A DNA stretch of 64,000 nucleotides from Burkholderiaceae bacterium (GTDB lineage: Bacteria; Pseudomonadota; Gammaproteobacteria; Burkholderiales; Burkholderiaceae_C), in assembly GCA_024235955.1 (NCBI GenBank), contig JACKLJ010000005.1, positions 62,001-126,000 of the forward strand. Reading direction: 5' to 3'. The translations under genes were made by a program, and so were the position numbers. Of the stretch, positions 46,864-55,727 are shown piece after piece. Under the pieces are notes generated by a model that saw only the letters and a list, made by a program, of their open reading frames with translations, had not been told where the DNA came from and searched no databases. Numbering within the stretch: the stretch's first letter is position 1; each line of letters begins with the position of its first letter.

Positions 46864-47976
46864 ATGAAATCCCGTGCTGCCGTGGCCTTCGAGGCCGGCC
46901 AACCCCTGCAGATCGTCGAGATCGACGTGGCACCGCCGAAGAAGGGCGAGGTGCTGGTGAAGATCACGCACACCGGCGTGTGCCACACCGATGCCTTCAC
47001 ACTCTCGGGCGACGATCCGGAGGGCCTGTTCCCGGCCGTGCTGGGCCATGAGGGCGCCGGCATCGTGGTCGAGTGCGGCGAAGGCGTGACCAGCGTGAAG
47101 CCGGGCGACCATGTGATTCCGCTGTACACCGCCGAATGCGGCGAATGCCTGTTCTGCAAGAGCGGCAAGACCAACCTGTGCGTGGCCGTGCGCGCCACCC
47201 AGGGCAAGGGCGTGATGCCCGACGGCACCACGCGGTTCAGCTACAACGGCCAGCCGGTCTACCACTACATGGGCTGCAGCACGTTCAGCGAGTACACGGT
47301 GGTGGCCGAGGTCTCGCTGGCCAAGATCAGCCCCGATGCCAACCCCGAGCAGGTGTGCCTGCTGGGCTGCGGCGTGACCACCGGCCTTGGCGCCGTCAAG
47401 AACACCGCTAAGGTGCAGGAGGGCGACAGCGTGGCCGTATTCGGCCTGGGCGGCATCGGGCTGGCGGTGATCCAGGGCGCCAAGCTGGCCAAGGCGGGGC
47501 GCATCATCGCCATCGACACCAACCCGTCGAAGTTCGAACTGGCCCGCACCTTTGGCGCCACCGACTGCATCAACCCCAAGGACCACGACAAGCCCATCCA
47601 GCAGGTCATCGTCGACATGACGACCTGGGGCGTGGACCACAGCTTCGAGTGCATCGGCAACGTGAATGTGATGCGTGCCGCGCTGGAATGCGCGCACCGC
47701 GGCTGGGGCCAGAGCGTGATCATTGGCGTGGCCGGCGCGGGGCAGGAAATCAGCACCCGGCCGTTCCAGCTGGTCACCGGCCGGCGCTGGCTGGGCACGG
47801 CCTTCGGCGGCGTCAAGGGTCGCAGCCAGCTGCCAGGGATGGTGGAAGACGCGATGGCCGGGCGCATCCAGCTCGCGCCCTTCGTCACCCACATCATGCC
47901 GCTGACCGGGATCAACGAGGCGTTCGACCTGATGCACGAGGGCAAGTCGATCCGCAGCGTCGTCCACTACGCCTGA
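46864..47976 (+). CDS. frmA: S-(hydroxymethyl)glutathione dehydrogenase (class III alcohol dehydrogenase)
   Basis: This 370-residue zinc enzyme oxidises S-hydroxymethylglutathione to S-formylglutathione with NAD. It has catalytic zinc ligands in HTGVCHTDAFTLSGDDPEGL and GHEGAG, structural zinc cysteines in ECGECLFCKSGKTNLC, and the NAD motif FGLGGIGLAVIQGAK. The sequence matches the long-chain class III ADH closely from end to end. GAGGAG precedes the ATG. The formylglutathione hydrolase gene lies 1 kb downstream. Confidence 0.95.
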   Translation: MKSRAAVAFEAGQPLQIVEIDVAPPKKGEVLVKITHTGVCHTDAFTLSGDDPEGLFPAVLGHEGAGIVVECGEGVTSVKPGDHVIPLYTAECGECLFCKSGKTNLCVAVRATQGKGVMPDGTTRFSYNGQPVYHYMGCSTFSEYTVVAEVSLAKISPDANPEQVCLLGCGVTTGLGAVKNTAKVQEGDSVAVFGLGGIGLAVIQGAKLAKAGRIIAIDTNPSKFELARTFGATDCINPKDHDKPIQQVIVDMTTWGVDHSFECIGNVNVMRAALECAHRGWGQSVIIGVAGAGQEISTRPFQLVTGRRWLGTAFGGVKGRSQLPGMVEDAMAGRIQLAPFVTHIMPLTGINEAFDLMHEGKSIRSVVHYA

Positions 47977-47985
47977 GCGGCGGCC

Positions 47986-48927
47986 ATGGCCAGCGCCTCA
48001 CCGCCGCCCGCCGTGGGCCAGCCGGGGCTGGGCCCGTTGCGCCGCGTGCACGCCGGCGTGCTCGACGTGGTGTTCCACGAATCGGGCCCGCCGGCCGGCA
48101 CGCCGGTGCTGCTGATGCACGGTTTTCCCTACGACGTGCAGGCCTACGCCGAGGTGGCGCCGCTGCTGGCGGCGCGGGGCCTGAGGGTGATCGTGCCCTT
48201 TCTGCGCGGCTACGGCGGTACGCGCTTCGTCGATGCGGCCACGCCGCGCTCGGGCGAGCAGGCGGCGCTGGGAGCCGACCTGCTGGCGCTGCTGGATGCC
48301 CTGCGCATCGACAAGGCGCTGCTGGCCGGCTACGACTGGGGTGGGCGCGCGGCCTGCATCGTGGCGGCGCTGTGGCCGGAGCGCTGCCTGGGGCTGGTCT
48401 CGCAGAACAGCTACAACATCCAGCACATCGCCGCGGCCATGCAACCCACCACGCCGGAGAACGAGCAGCGCCTCTGGTATCAGTATTATTTTCATAGCGA
48501 ACGAGGCAAGACGGGCCTGCGCCAGCACCGCGACGCGCTGTGCGAACTGCTGTGGCGCCTGTGGTCGCCCACCTGGGCGTTCGACCACGCGACCTTCACG
48601 CGCACGGCGCGCGCCTTTGACAACCCTGACTTCATCGACGTGGTGATCCACTCGTACCGCCACCGCTTCGGCCTGGTGCCGGGCGACCCGGCGGTGGCGG
48701 CCATCGAGGCGCAGCTGGCGCATCAGCCCTCCATCGCCGTGCCCACCGTCACGCTGGACGGCGCCGACGACGGCGTGATGGCCATCGGCGGCACGGCGGC
48801 GCACGCCCACCAGTTCACCGGCTGGCACGAGCACCGCGTGGTGCCCGGCGCCGGCCACAACCTGCCGCAGGAAAAGCCCCAGGCTTTCGCGCAGGCGGTG
48901 CTCGACGTGCTGGCAAAGGCCTGCTGA
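47986..48927 (+). CDS. Alpha/beta-hydrolase (epoxide-hydrolase-like)
   Basis: This 313-residue protein has the fold and motifs of an epoxide hydrolase/haloalkane dehalogenase-type alpha/beta-hydrolase: PVLLMHGFPYDVQAYAEVAP (oxyanion HGFP), AGYDWGGRAA with Asp as nucleophile, WYQYYFHSERG, and a C-terminal GAGHNLPQEKP with the catalytic His. It starts nine bases after frmA and ends 84 bases before fghA. It is therefore probably part of the formaldehyde operon, though its substrate is unknown. A family A repeat follows. Confidence 0.87.
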   Translation: MASASPPPAVGQPGLGPLRRVHAGVLDVVFHESGPPAGTPVLLMHGFPYDVQAYAEVAPLLAARGLRVIVPFLRGYGGTRFVDAATPRSGEQAALGADLLALLDALRIDKALLAGYDWGGRAACIVAALWPERCLGLVSQNSYNIQHIAAAMQPTTPENEQRLWYQYYFHSERGKTGLRQHRDALCELLWRLWSPTWAFDHATFTRTARAFDNPDFIDVVIHSYRHRFGLVPGDPAVAAIEAQLAHQPSIAVPTVTLDGADDGVMAIGGTAAHAHQFTGWHEHRVVPGAGHNLPQEKPQAFAQAVLDVLAKAC

Positions 48928-48930
48928 TTT

Positions 48931-48992
48931 TTAAGTGTTTTGAGCCGATGGCCCAGGTGTGGCGGGCGCAAGCAGCTCCTGAATCAATAGCA
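48931..48992 (-). repeat. Family A dispersed repeat, copy 18
   Basis: TTTTGAGCCGATGGCCCAGG then GCGGGCGCAAGCAGCTCCTG and AATCAATAGC is a complete reverse copy between the hydrolase gene and fghA. Confidence 0.83.
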
Positions 48993-49011
48993 TTTTGAGG
49001 GGACCGGAACC

Positions 49012-49845
49012 ATGGAACGTATTGAGCAGCACGCCAGCTTCGGCGGCCGCCAGGAGGTCTGGCAACACGCGAGCACCAGCACCGGCACGCCCATGAGGTT
49101 CGGCATTTACCTGCCGCCGGCGGCGCTGGCGGGCGAGCGCTGCCCGGTGCTCTACTGGCTGTCGGGCCTGACCTGCACCGAGCAGAACTTCATCACCAAG
49201 GCGGGCGCGCAGGAGCACGCCGCCCGGCACGGGCTGATCGTCGTCGCGCCCGACACCAGCCCGCGTGGCGAAGGGGTGGCCAACGACCCGGCCTACGACC
49301 TTGGCCAGGGCGCGGGCTTCTACCTGAACGCCACCCAGGCGCCCTGGGCGCCGCACTTCCGCATGGAAGATTACGTGGTGCAGGAACTGCCGGCGCTGGT
49401 CGAACAGCACCTGCCGGCCACCGGGGCGCGCGGCATCGCCGGCCACAGCATGGGCGGGCACGGCGCGCTGACGCTGGCGCTGCGCCACCCGGGCCGTTAC
49501 CGGAGCGTGAGCGCGTTCTCCCCCATCGTGGCGCCCAGCCAGGTGCCCTGGGGCCAGAAGGCCTTCAGCGCCTACCTGGGCGACGACCGCGCGGCCTGGG
49601 TGCGGCACGACGCCGTGGCGCTGATCGCGGGTGCCAGCGAGCGCCTGCCGCTGCTGGTCGACCAAGGCGAGGCCGACGAATTCCTGGCCGGCCAGCTCAG
49701 GCCCGAACTGCTGCAGGCCGCCTGCGAGGCGGCCGGCCACCCCCTCACCCTGCGCCTGCAGCCGGGCTACGACCACAGCTACTACTTCATCGCCAGTTTC
49801 ATGGGCGATCACGTGGCGCACCACGCCAGCGCGTTACGCGGCTGA
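49012..49845 (+). CDS. fghA: S-formylglutathione hydrolase
   Basis: This 277-residue esterase-D-type enzyme releases formate and glutathione from S-formylglutathione. The catalytic Ser is in GIAGHSMGGHGALTLALRHP, with LSGLTCTEQNFITKAGAQEH near the N-terminus and GYDHSYYFIASFMGDHVAHH with the catalytic His near the end. The usual length is about 280. It completes the frmA pathway. The 177 bases after it hold a GCCGTGGTATCCACGGC hairpin near 49965-49985 and no gene. Confidence 0.95.
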   Translation: MERIEQHASFGGRQEVWQHASTSTGTPMRFGIYLPPAALAGERCPVLYWLSGLTCTEQNFITKAGAQEHAARHGLIVVAPDTSPRGEGVANDPAYDLGQGAGFYLNATQAPWAPHFRMEDYVVQELPALVEQHLPATGARGIAGHSMGGHGALTLALRHPGRYRSVSAFSPIVAPSQVPWGQKAFSAYLGDDRAAWVRHDAVALIAGASERLPLLVDQGEADEFLAGQLRPELLQAACEAAGHPLTLRLQPGYDHSYYFIASFMGDHVAHHASALRG

Positions 49846-50022
49846 GGGTCACCGCCAGAAGGCGCCCGTCGCCATCTCCGGGCAGGGCGAGCCCTATTTG
49901 TCCGGGGACGGGCAGCTTTTCGGCGTTTCCGGCCCAAAAAGTTGGCGCGTCCGGCGCCGCCGTGGTATCCACGGCGCAACAGGTGCGCCGGCAGGGGCGC
50001 TGGCCTCCCTAAAATTCAAACG

Positions 50023-52260
50023 ATGTTCTTACGTGGCTCGATGCGTGGGCGAGCCGATGCGATCGGCCCGTGGGCGCGTGCGTGGCAGATGCCCGGACTC
50101 GCCCTGCCCGCTGTGCTCTGCGCGAGCGCTGCACTGGCCGCGCCCGTGGAATCGCTGAGCCTGGAACAGCTGGAAGCCCAGAGGCGCGCCGAAACTGCGC
50201 AGCAGCGCGGTTACCAGGACCGCTTCATGAAGGAGAGCGACGCGTCTGGCACCGGTGACCAGGCGCAGAAGGCGGCTTCGCCCGAGCCCATGGGCCTGCG
50301 CAGCTGGCTGCTGGAAACCCGGCTGGGTGGTACGACCGCGTCGGCCACCGGCGCCGATGGCTACCGCCAGGGCGAATGGGGCGTACGGGCTGAATACCGG
50401 CTGGAGACGCTCAACCACGGCGACTGGCTGTTTCAGGCGGACGGACGGCTCAGCAGCGGTGACACCGGCCTGGGCCTGGGCGGCGGCTGGTGGGGCAGCA
50501 CGACCCGGCGCAGCGGCCTGCGGGCCACGGTGACCAATCTCGGCCTGCCGGTGACGAGCCATTGGCTGGCCGACACCCGCGTCGGCGACATCTACAGCGA
50601 GCTGACCACCGGGCTGGCGCGCGCCCAGCGCCTGTCGCTCGGCACCACCACGCTGCGCGGCTTCAGCACCCGGCTCTACAGCGGCGGTACCGAGCTACGG
50701 GCCGGCTGGGGTGAGCGAGGTGACCTGGCCGGCGGCCCGTACCCTGGCTTCGAGGCCAGCCAGGGGCGCCTGGGCTGGTTCGGGGGCACGCGGCCCTGGG
50801 GCGAGCGCGGCTACGTGGCCGCGCAGCTGGGTGTGGCGCAAGGCATTCCGCAGTTTTACACCGGCTGGCTGCCGGACAGTGGCCAAGGGCGCCAGGATGT
50901 GACGAGCTGGGCGCTGGCGGTGGGTCAGGGGCGCAGCTCGGTTCTGGAAAGCGAGCGCTGGCGCTGGCGCGCCAGCCTGCTCGGCAGCCACCGCAGCGCC
51001 GACGGCACGCTGGCCGGGGCATCGGATGCGCAAGGCCTGTATGTGGAGGCGGGGCGGCGTTTTGGGCGCTTCTCCCATGAGTTCGGGTTCCACGCGGGGC
51101 GGCCGGACCTGTATTTTGGCGACCAGCGCCTGTACGGCGGCACCCGCGGCCTGTACTGGCGCATGGATTACAGCGCCCTGCGGCTGAACTGGGGCCTGGG
51201 CCTGGATCACGAAAGCGCCGGCACCAGCGGCGGCGGCCTCTACCCGGGCTACCGGCGCACGGCCCTGAGCGCCAACGTGCAGATCGCGCTGGATCGCCAG
51301 AGTTCGCTCGGCGGCAGCCTCAGCCTGGCGCAGGGCCGCTACAGCGCGGCCTCCGAAGGGCTGCCGGACCCCAGCAACCGCAGCGCCTACGCCTATGCCT
51401 TCTACCAGACGCGCATCGGCGACTGGCCACGCACGCGACTGAGCCTCACGCTGCGCCGTAACGAGCAGATCGTGCTCGACAGCGCCGCAGCCACCGGGCA
51501 GGAACTGCAGTGGGAGCAGGACTGGCTGGCTCCGGGCGACGGCGTGCATGAACCCGAGCTGACCAGCACCCTGGGCTACGCCTGGGACCGCAGCAGCGGC
51601 CAGACCCGCCGCTACCCCACCGCTGGCCTGCGCTTCAGGCGCTGGTTCGACAGCCGCAGCTTCATCAACGGCAACCTGCGCTACACCTCCACGCAGGGCA
51701 ACCTGGCGACCAGCCGGGGCCTGTCGGGCAGCGTGAGCGCCGAGCGCGAACTCGGGCAGGGCTGGCGCCTGGGGCTGATGGTCAGCCTCAACGAGGCGCG
51801 CACCACCACGGCGGCGCTGCCGGCGTTTGAGCCCACGGTGTACCGTTCGCAAGAGCGCTCAGCCTACGTCTTCCTGCGCTGGGAGGGTCGCGCCGGCCAG
51901 CCCTACCCGGTGATCGGCCAGCGTGCCGACGGCCGCGGCACGGGGCGCATCGTGGGCCAGGTCTTCCTCGACGCCAACGGCGACGGCCGCCGGCAGGCCG
52001 ACGAACCCGGCGCGGGGCGGGTCGAGGTGGTGCTGGGCGGGCGTTACCGAACCCTCACCGACGCCCAGGGCCGGTTCGAGTTTCCGGTGGTCGCCACGGG
52101 TGCGCAGCACCTGACGGTGACGCTGGACACGGTGCCCCTGCCCTGGGGGCTGGCCTCCGAGGCCGGTACCAGCGTGCTGGTGCCGCTCCGGGGCGACGCG
52201 ACGGTGGAATTGCCGCTGGTCCGCAGCGGCGCGAATAACCCTAAAGGAACCGTGAATTAA
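50023..52260 (+). CDS. Outer-membrane beta-barrel, usher-like, with C-terminal SdrD-B-like domain
   Basis: This roughly 745-residue protein has a signal peptide after a basic stretch (MPGLALPAVLCASAALAAPV). A long barrel of repeated aromatic/Gly strands follows (RSWLLETRLGG, DTRVGDIYSELTTGLARAQR, GTTTLRGFSTRL). A C-terminal domain, GRIVGQVFLDANGDGRRQAD, resembles the Ca-binding SdrD-B repeat. GDIY and TLRGF recall usher barrel motifs, but the protein does not look like a classical FimD/PapC usher and is shorter. Genes for pilin-like subunits and a chaperone follow. The start is not certain; ATGs at 50041 and further upstream are possible, and none has a clear ribosome site. Confidence 0.6.
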   Translation: MFLRGSMRGRADAIGPWARAWQMPGLALPAVLCASAALAAPVESLSLEQLEAQRRAETAQQRGYQDRFMKESDASGTGDQAQKAASPEPMGLRSWLLETRLGGTTASATGADGYRQGEWGVRAEYRLETLNHGDWLFQADGRLSSGDTGLGLGGGWWGSTTRRSGLRATVTNLGLPVTSHWLADTRVGDIYSELTTGLARAQRLSLGTTTLRGFSTRLYSGGTELRAGWGERGDLAGGPYPGFEASQGRLGWFGGTRPWGERGYVAAQLGVAQGIPQFYTGWLPDSGQGRQDVTSWALAVGQGRSSVLESERWRWRASLLGSHRSADGTLAGASDAQGLYVEAGRRFGRFSHEFGFHAGRPDLYFGDQRLYGGTRGLYWRMDYSALRLNWGLGLDHESAGTSGGGLYPGYRRTALSANVQIALDRQSSLGGSLSLAQGRYSAASEGLPDPSNRSAYAYAFYQTRIGDWPRTRLSLTLRRNEQIVLDSAAATGQELQWEQDWLAPGDGVHEPELTSTLGYAWDRSSGQTRRYPTAGLRFRRWFDSRSFINGNLRYTSTQGNLATSRGLSGSVSAERELGQGWRLGLMVSLNEARTTTAALPAFEPTVYRSQERSAYVFLRWEGRAGQPYPVIGQRADGRGTGRIVGQVFLDANGDGRRQADEPGAGRVEVVLGGRYRTLTDAQGRFEFPVVATGAQHLTVTLDTVPLPWGLASEAGTSVLVPLRGDATVELPLVRSGANNPKGTVN

Positions 52261-52388
52261 GGCCGTGACTTGTTACAGTCGCCGACGCGTGTTGCGAGGC
52301 GCGGTGGTTGTGAAATGGACTCCCAATCCCAACAATTGATACGTTGGTTTACAAGACCACTCATCAATTCACTTTCTGGGAGTTCGTT

Positions 52389-53015
52389 ATGTTTACTCGG
52401 TCTTCTGTTGCTCTGAAAGCCGCAACGGCGTTGACACTTGCCATGATCGCGGGTGGCGCCATGGCGGAAAGCCAGTACGGCTACGATTCGACCGGCACTG
52501 GAAGTGCCGTCACGGCGCAGGCCAAGGTCAATCTCAAGGTGACCGTGCCCAAGCTGATCCTGCTTCGCGTGGGCTCGACCAACACCACCGTTGACGAACT
52601 GGCCTGGACCGCCAGTCTGAGCATTCCGGCGGTGCCGACCACGCCGTCTGCCAGCGCCAACAACGTCAATGTCGACTGGAGCGGTGCTGCGCCCACGGGG
52701 AGCACCAGCGCCAATCCCGCAGCGCTGTCGGTCTACGCCTGGACCAACAGCAGCGGCGGTGGCAGCCTGAGTTACGCCGCGACGGCTTTTGCCACCGGTG
52801 GCCCCACTTTGTCTGCGATCTCCGTGACGGCGGGCGCCGGTTTGGCGCACCCCACGCCGACGGCGCTGGCCGGGACCAGCACGGCTCCGGCGACCTTTGC
52901 CAGGAACACGCTGGCCACCGGCAGCTGGACCTACTCGCTCAGCGGTACCGGCGCAGCCGGCTGGGCGGCCGGCAGCTACACCTCGACAGTAACCTACACA
53001 GCCACTAGCATCTGA
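52389..53015 (+). CDS. Probable major pilin-like subunit
   Basis: This 208-residue exported protein begins MFTRSSVALKAATALTLAMI with cleavage after AMA. The mature part is rich in Thr, Ser, Ala and Val strands and contains KVTVPKLILLRVGSTN and NNVNVDWSGAAP. It ends GSYTSTVTYTATSI, like an Ig-type pilin with a C-terminal beta strand. No cysteines are present. The same KF/L-R-G and WSGGAP motifs are in the subunit at 55004-55699. GGGAG precedes the ATG. A separate AT-richer leader (52261-52388) suggests its own promoter, as for a major subunit. Confidence 0.7.
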   Translation: MFTRSSVALKAATALTLAMIAGGAMAESQYGYDSTGTGSAVTAQAKVNLKVTVPKLILLRVGSTNTTVDELAWTASLSIPAVPTTPSASANNVNVDWSGAAPTGSTSANPAALSVYAWTNSSGGGSLSYAATAFATGGPTLSAISVTAGAGLAHPTPTALAGTSTAPATFARNTLATGSWTYSLSGTGAAGWAAGSYTSTVTYTATSI

Positions 53016-53044
53016 CGCATGCCGTCTTGCCAGCCGCCCGCCTG

Positions 53045-53683
53045 ATGCCGCGACCGCTCTGCCGTGTCTTGCTTCGCGGTGCGGCGGCTGCCGCGCTGGC
53101 GCTCGGCGCGGCGATGGCGGCGCCAGCGGTGATGACCACCGTGACCAACGACACGGGCTCGTCCAACTACCAGTTGGTGCTGCGGGTGGGTTCGGCGGTG
53201 GGCGTGGATACCGTCAGCTTCAGCGTCACGGGCAACAACGTTGCCATCAACCCGGCCCAGGTCACCGGCACGCCGGACATCGATGTCTGGGTGCTGCCGT
53301 TGCGGCCGGCGGGCAATACCACGACGTCACGCCCGGTGTCGCTCACCGTGGATTCCTCGGGCGGCATGGCCTGCCAGTCCGGCGGCTGCGGCGCCACGGT
53401 GATTCCCTTCAGCAAGGTCAGCTGGGCGGCTTCCAACAACGGCGCGGCCAGCTCTGGCGACATCCAGAGCGGCACGTTCACCGGCAGTGCGGCGCAACAG
53501 ATCGCCAGCTTCGAGGCCAACACCACCTATTGCTCGATCCCGTTCATTTTCTGGTGCTTCGGATGGGCCTATCAGACCCAGCAGCTGAACCAGACGCGCA
53601 TGCGCTTCTTCTACGCCAACGACGTGATCTACCCTGCCGGCACCTACACGGGCACGGTGCGCTTCACGGCGACGATGCAATGA
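53045..53683 (+). CDS. Pilin-like subunit
   Basis: This 212-residue protein has a signal peptide (RVLLRGAAAAALALGAAMAA). The mature beta-rich domain starts APAVMTTVTNDTGSSNYQLV, followed by LRVGSAVGVDTVSFSVTGNN. A Cys pair occurs in MACQSGGCGA and again in CSIPFIFWC. It ends in GTYTGTVRFTATMQ, a strand like the C-termini of the other two subunits. It overlaps the next gene by four bases (ATGA). It could be a minor or tip component. The ATG at 53045 is chosen because it leaves a normal signal peptide. Confidence 0.62.
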   Translation: MPRPLCRVLLRGAAAAALALGAAMAAPAVMTTVTNDTGSSNYQLVLRVGSAVGVDTVSFSVTGNNVAINPAQVTGTPDIDVWVLPLRPAGNTTTSRPVSLTVDSSGGMACQSGGCGATVIPFSKVSWAASNNGAASSGDIQSGTFTGSAAQQIASFEANTTYCSIPFIFWCFGWAYQTQQLNQTRMRFFYANDVIYPAGTYTGTVRFTATMQ

Positions 53684-54180
53684 GGTCGAAACCGGCAAGG
53701 CGCTGGCGCGCGCAGTGCGTGTTGGCGGCGCTGGCCGCGCTGCTGGCGCTGCCGGTGGCGGCGCAGGTTGCGCGCCTCGACGACAGCGCTTCGCCGCGCG
53801 CCGAGGTGCAGGCGGATTTCGGCCACGCCACGCCGGTCGACGGTCACACCGTGCGCGTGCCGTTCGGGCGCGTCGAGTACCGGCTGGCCACCATGCCGTA
53901 CGTCGGCAAGCGGGCCCGCATCTACTATGTGGTGCCGCCGCAGATTCCGGGGCTCACCACGCCGGGCGGGCTCACCGTGCAATGGCGCGCCAGCGGCCGA
54001 TTCGCGCCGGGGCAGGCACAGCCGGGCATGCGTGTGCCGGTCTGGACCGGCGTGGTGCAGGGCCCGTGGCTCCAGGAATCGCTGGATTTGGATCTGCTGA
54101 TCGATCTGCGCATGCTCCGGCTGCCGGGGAACGCGCCGCTAAGCTTTGAATCCTATTTCGAGATCGAGGTGTTGCCATGA
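53680..54180 (+). CDS. Small exported component of the pilus operon
   Basis: This 166-residue exported protein has a signal peptide (CVLAALAALLALPVAAQVAR) and a beta-rich mature part with HTVRVPFGRVEYRLATMPYV and GKRARIYYVVPPQIPGLTTP. No cysteine or known domain is apparent. It could be a subunit, a second chaperone or an assembly factor. It overlaps both neighbouring genes by four bases (ATGA at each end), which points to tight translational coupling. The role is inferred only from the operon. Confidence 0.55.
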   Translation: MRSKPARRWRAQCVLAALAALLALPVAAQVARLDDSASPRAEVQADFGHATPVDGHTVRVPFGRVEYRLATMPYVGKRARIYYVVPPQIPGLTTPGGLTVQWRASGRFAPGQAQPGMRVPVWTGVVQGPWLQESLDLDLLIDLRMLRLPGNAPLSFESYFEIEVLP

Positions 54181-55007
54181 AGTTGTCTGTTCGCCTGGCG
54201 CGGTGGCTGGCGGTGGCGGGTGTCGCCGGTGCCACGCTGCTGTCTGCCGGGCCGGTGATGGCCGCGGCCTTCGAACTGGCGGTCAGTCCGTCGCGTTTCG
54301 TGGTGGAGGGCAAGAGCGGCGAGCGCATCGGCCAGTCGATCGAGCTGCACAACCTGGGCGCCCAGGCCACCGAGGTGGCCGTGCGCACCATCGACTGGAG
54401 CTTCAGCGAAGCGGGTGAGCTCACCTTCCACGACGCGCTCCAGCCCGGCAGTTGCCGGCCCTGGGTGTTGCTGGAGCGGCCGCGCCTGACGGTGCCGGCA
54501 CGCGGCACGCGGAGCTTCCGCTTCCAGATCGAGGTGCCCAAGGACGCGCCGCGCGGCGAGTGCCGCTTCATGGTCGCGATCGAAGGGGTGGAGCCAGCGC
54601 AGAGCGCGGTGATCCAGAGCGGTGGCGCCAGCCTCGACCTGCCTGTGACCGGCCGCATCGCGGTGGCGGTGTATGCGCGCATCAACGGCGCGGAACCCAG
54701 GCTGGAGCTGAAGCAGATCGGCGTGCGCGCCATCAACGGCAAGCCCATGCCCTTTGTCACGGTGCACAACGCTGGCGATGCCCATGGCCGCCTGGACGGC
54801 GGGCTGGACGCCGCCGACGCCAGCGGCAAACCGCTGACGCTGCTGGTCGATGGCTCGCCGGTGCTGGCGGGCCAGACACGCACGCTGCCGTTTACCGCGC
54901 GGGGTGACGACGACCGCGCGGTGCCTGCGCTCAAGTTCCCGCTCAAGGCCAAGGGCACGCTGGACTGGGAAAAGGGCGGCTTCAAGGTGGACACGGAGCT
55001 GAAGTGA
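54177..55007 (+). CDS. Periplasmic pilus chaperone (PapD-like)
   Basis: This 276-residue protein has a signal peptide (LAVAGVAGATLLSAGPVMAA). It then has a PapD-like N-terminal Ig domain: FELAVSPSRFVVEGKSGERI, SIELHNLGAQATEVAVRTID, RPRLTVPARGTRSFRFQI and PKDAPRGECRFMVAIEG. A second beta domain follows. Such chaperones hold subunits by strand complementation and deliver them to the usher. The sequence resembles the alternative class rather than FimC/PapD. It overlaps both neighbours (ATGA upstream, GTGA downstream). Confidence 0.72.
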   Translation: MKLSVRLARWLAVAGVAGATLLSAGPVMAAAFELAVSPSRFVVEGKSGERIGQSIELHNLGAQATEVAVRTIDWSFSEAGELTFHDALQPGSCRPWVLLERPRLTVPARGTRSFRFQIEVPKDAPRGECRFMVAIEGVEPAQSAVIQSGGASLDLPVTGRIAVAVYARINGAEPRLELKQIGVRAINGKPMPFVTVHNAGDAHGRLDGGLDAADASGKPLTLLVDGSPVLAGQTRTLPFTARGDDDRAVPALKFPLKAKGTLDWEKGGFKVDTELK

Positions 55008-55699
55008 GCCTGGCCTCGGCCCCAGTTTGTCGCGCCGCTTTCCCTTGCGGCGGGCGGGGCGCTGCTGGCGCACTGGCCCGGGGTGCCGCAGTACTGCTCG
55101 CGGGGTGCGCAGCCCTGAGCGCGCAGGCGGACTCGGTGACCACCATCGGCGCGTTGCCCCGCACCGCGGCTGTCGATCTGAAGTTCCAGCTCAGCATCGA
55201 CAAGTTCCTGTTCTTCCGCATCGGGGACGGCGCGCTGCCCAACGTGGGCGGCACCACGCCCGCCGTCAGCTTCAACGTGTCCGCGGCGATCCCGGCCCAG
55301 CCGACCACGCCCGTGTCCGGCAGCAACACCGGCGTGAACTGGAGTGGGGGTGCGCCATCGTTCACCGTCACGCCGAGCGGCAATGTGTTGCCGGTGGAGG
55401 TGCGCAGCAACGGCGGACAGGTCAGCCTGCGCGCGGCGGTCACCACGCCGCTCACCAGCGGCAGCGCCACGATCCCGATGTCCGATGTCGGTGTGACCAG
55501 CAGCGACGCCGCGCTGCCTGCGCCCGCCATCCCCGCCACGGGCACCGGCACCGCCGTCAACGTGACAGGTGGCGGAAGCGGTGCCTACAACAGCCTGGTG
55601 ACCCTGCGCAGCGCCAACTGGACTTTCTCCCTGGCCAGCGGCAACTACGCCGCCGGTGTCTACAACGGCCAGGTGACCTTCACGGCCAGCACGCCCTGA
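55004..55699 (+). CDS. Pilin-like subunit, paralogue of the major subunit
   Basis: This 231-residue protein starts with GTG overlapping the chaperone stop (GTGA). A long N-terminus with a hydrophobic segment (ARGAAVLLAGCAALSAQADS) acts as the signal; the Cys there may be a lipobox. The mature domain has LKFQLSIDKFLFFRIGDGAL, SNTGVNWSGGAPS and ends GVYNGQVTFTASTP. It shares the KF-R-G and NWSGGAP motifs with the subunit at 52389-53015. It could be a minor, adhesive or anchoring subunit. It is the last gene of the operon; the next gene is on the other strand. Confidence 0.65.
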   Translation: MSLASAPVCRAAFPCGGRGAAGALARGAAVLLAGCAALSAQADSVTTIGALPRTAAVDLKFQLSIDKFLFFRIGDGALPNVGGTTPAVSFNVSAAIPAQPTTPVSGSNTGVNWSGGAPSFTVTPSGNVLPVEVRSNGGQVSLRAAVTTPLTSGSATIPMSDVGVTSSDAALPAPAIPATGTGTAVNVTGGGSGAYNSLVTLRSANWTFSLASGNYAAGVYNGQVTFTASTP

Positions 55700-55727
55700 G
55701 GGCTGGCGCCCCCCCCCGCTCGGTCGC

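Noticed and set aside
48478..48500. TATTATTTTCATAGC in the hydrolase gene, resembling the family A hairpin
   Set aside because: No GC-rich core is attached, and the encoded WYQYYFHSERG is a conserved motif of this hydrolase family.
49846..50022. Possible riboswitch between fghA and the usher-like gene
   Set aside because: A short hairpin is present but I could not match any riboswitch class core, and there is no T-rich terminator.
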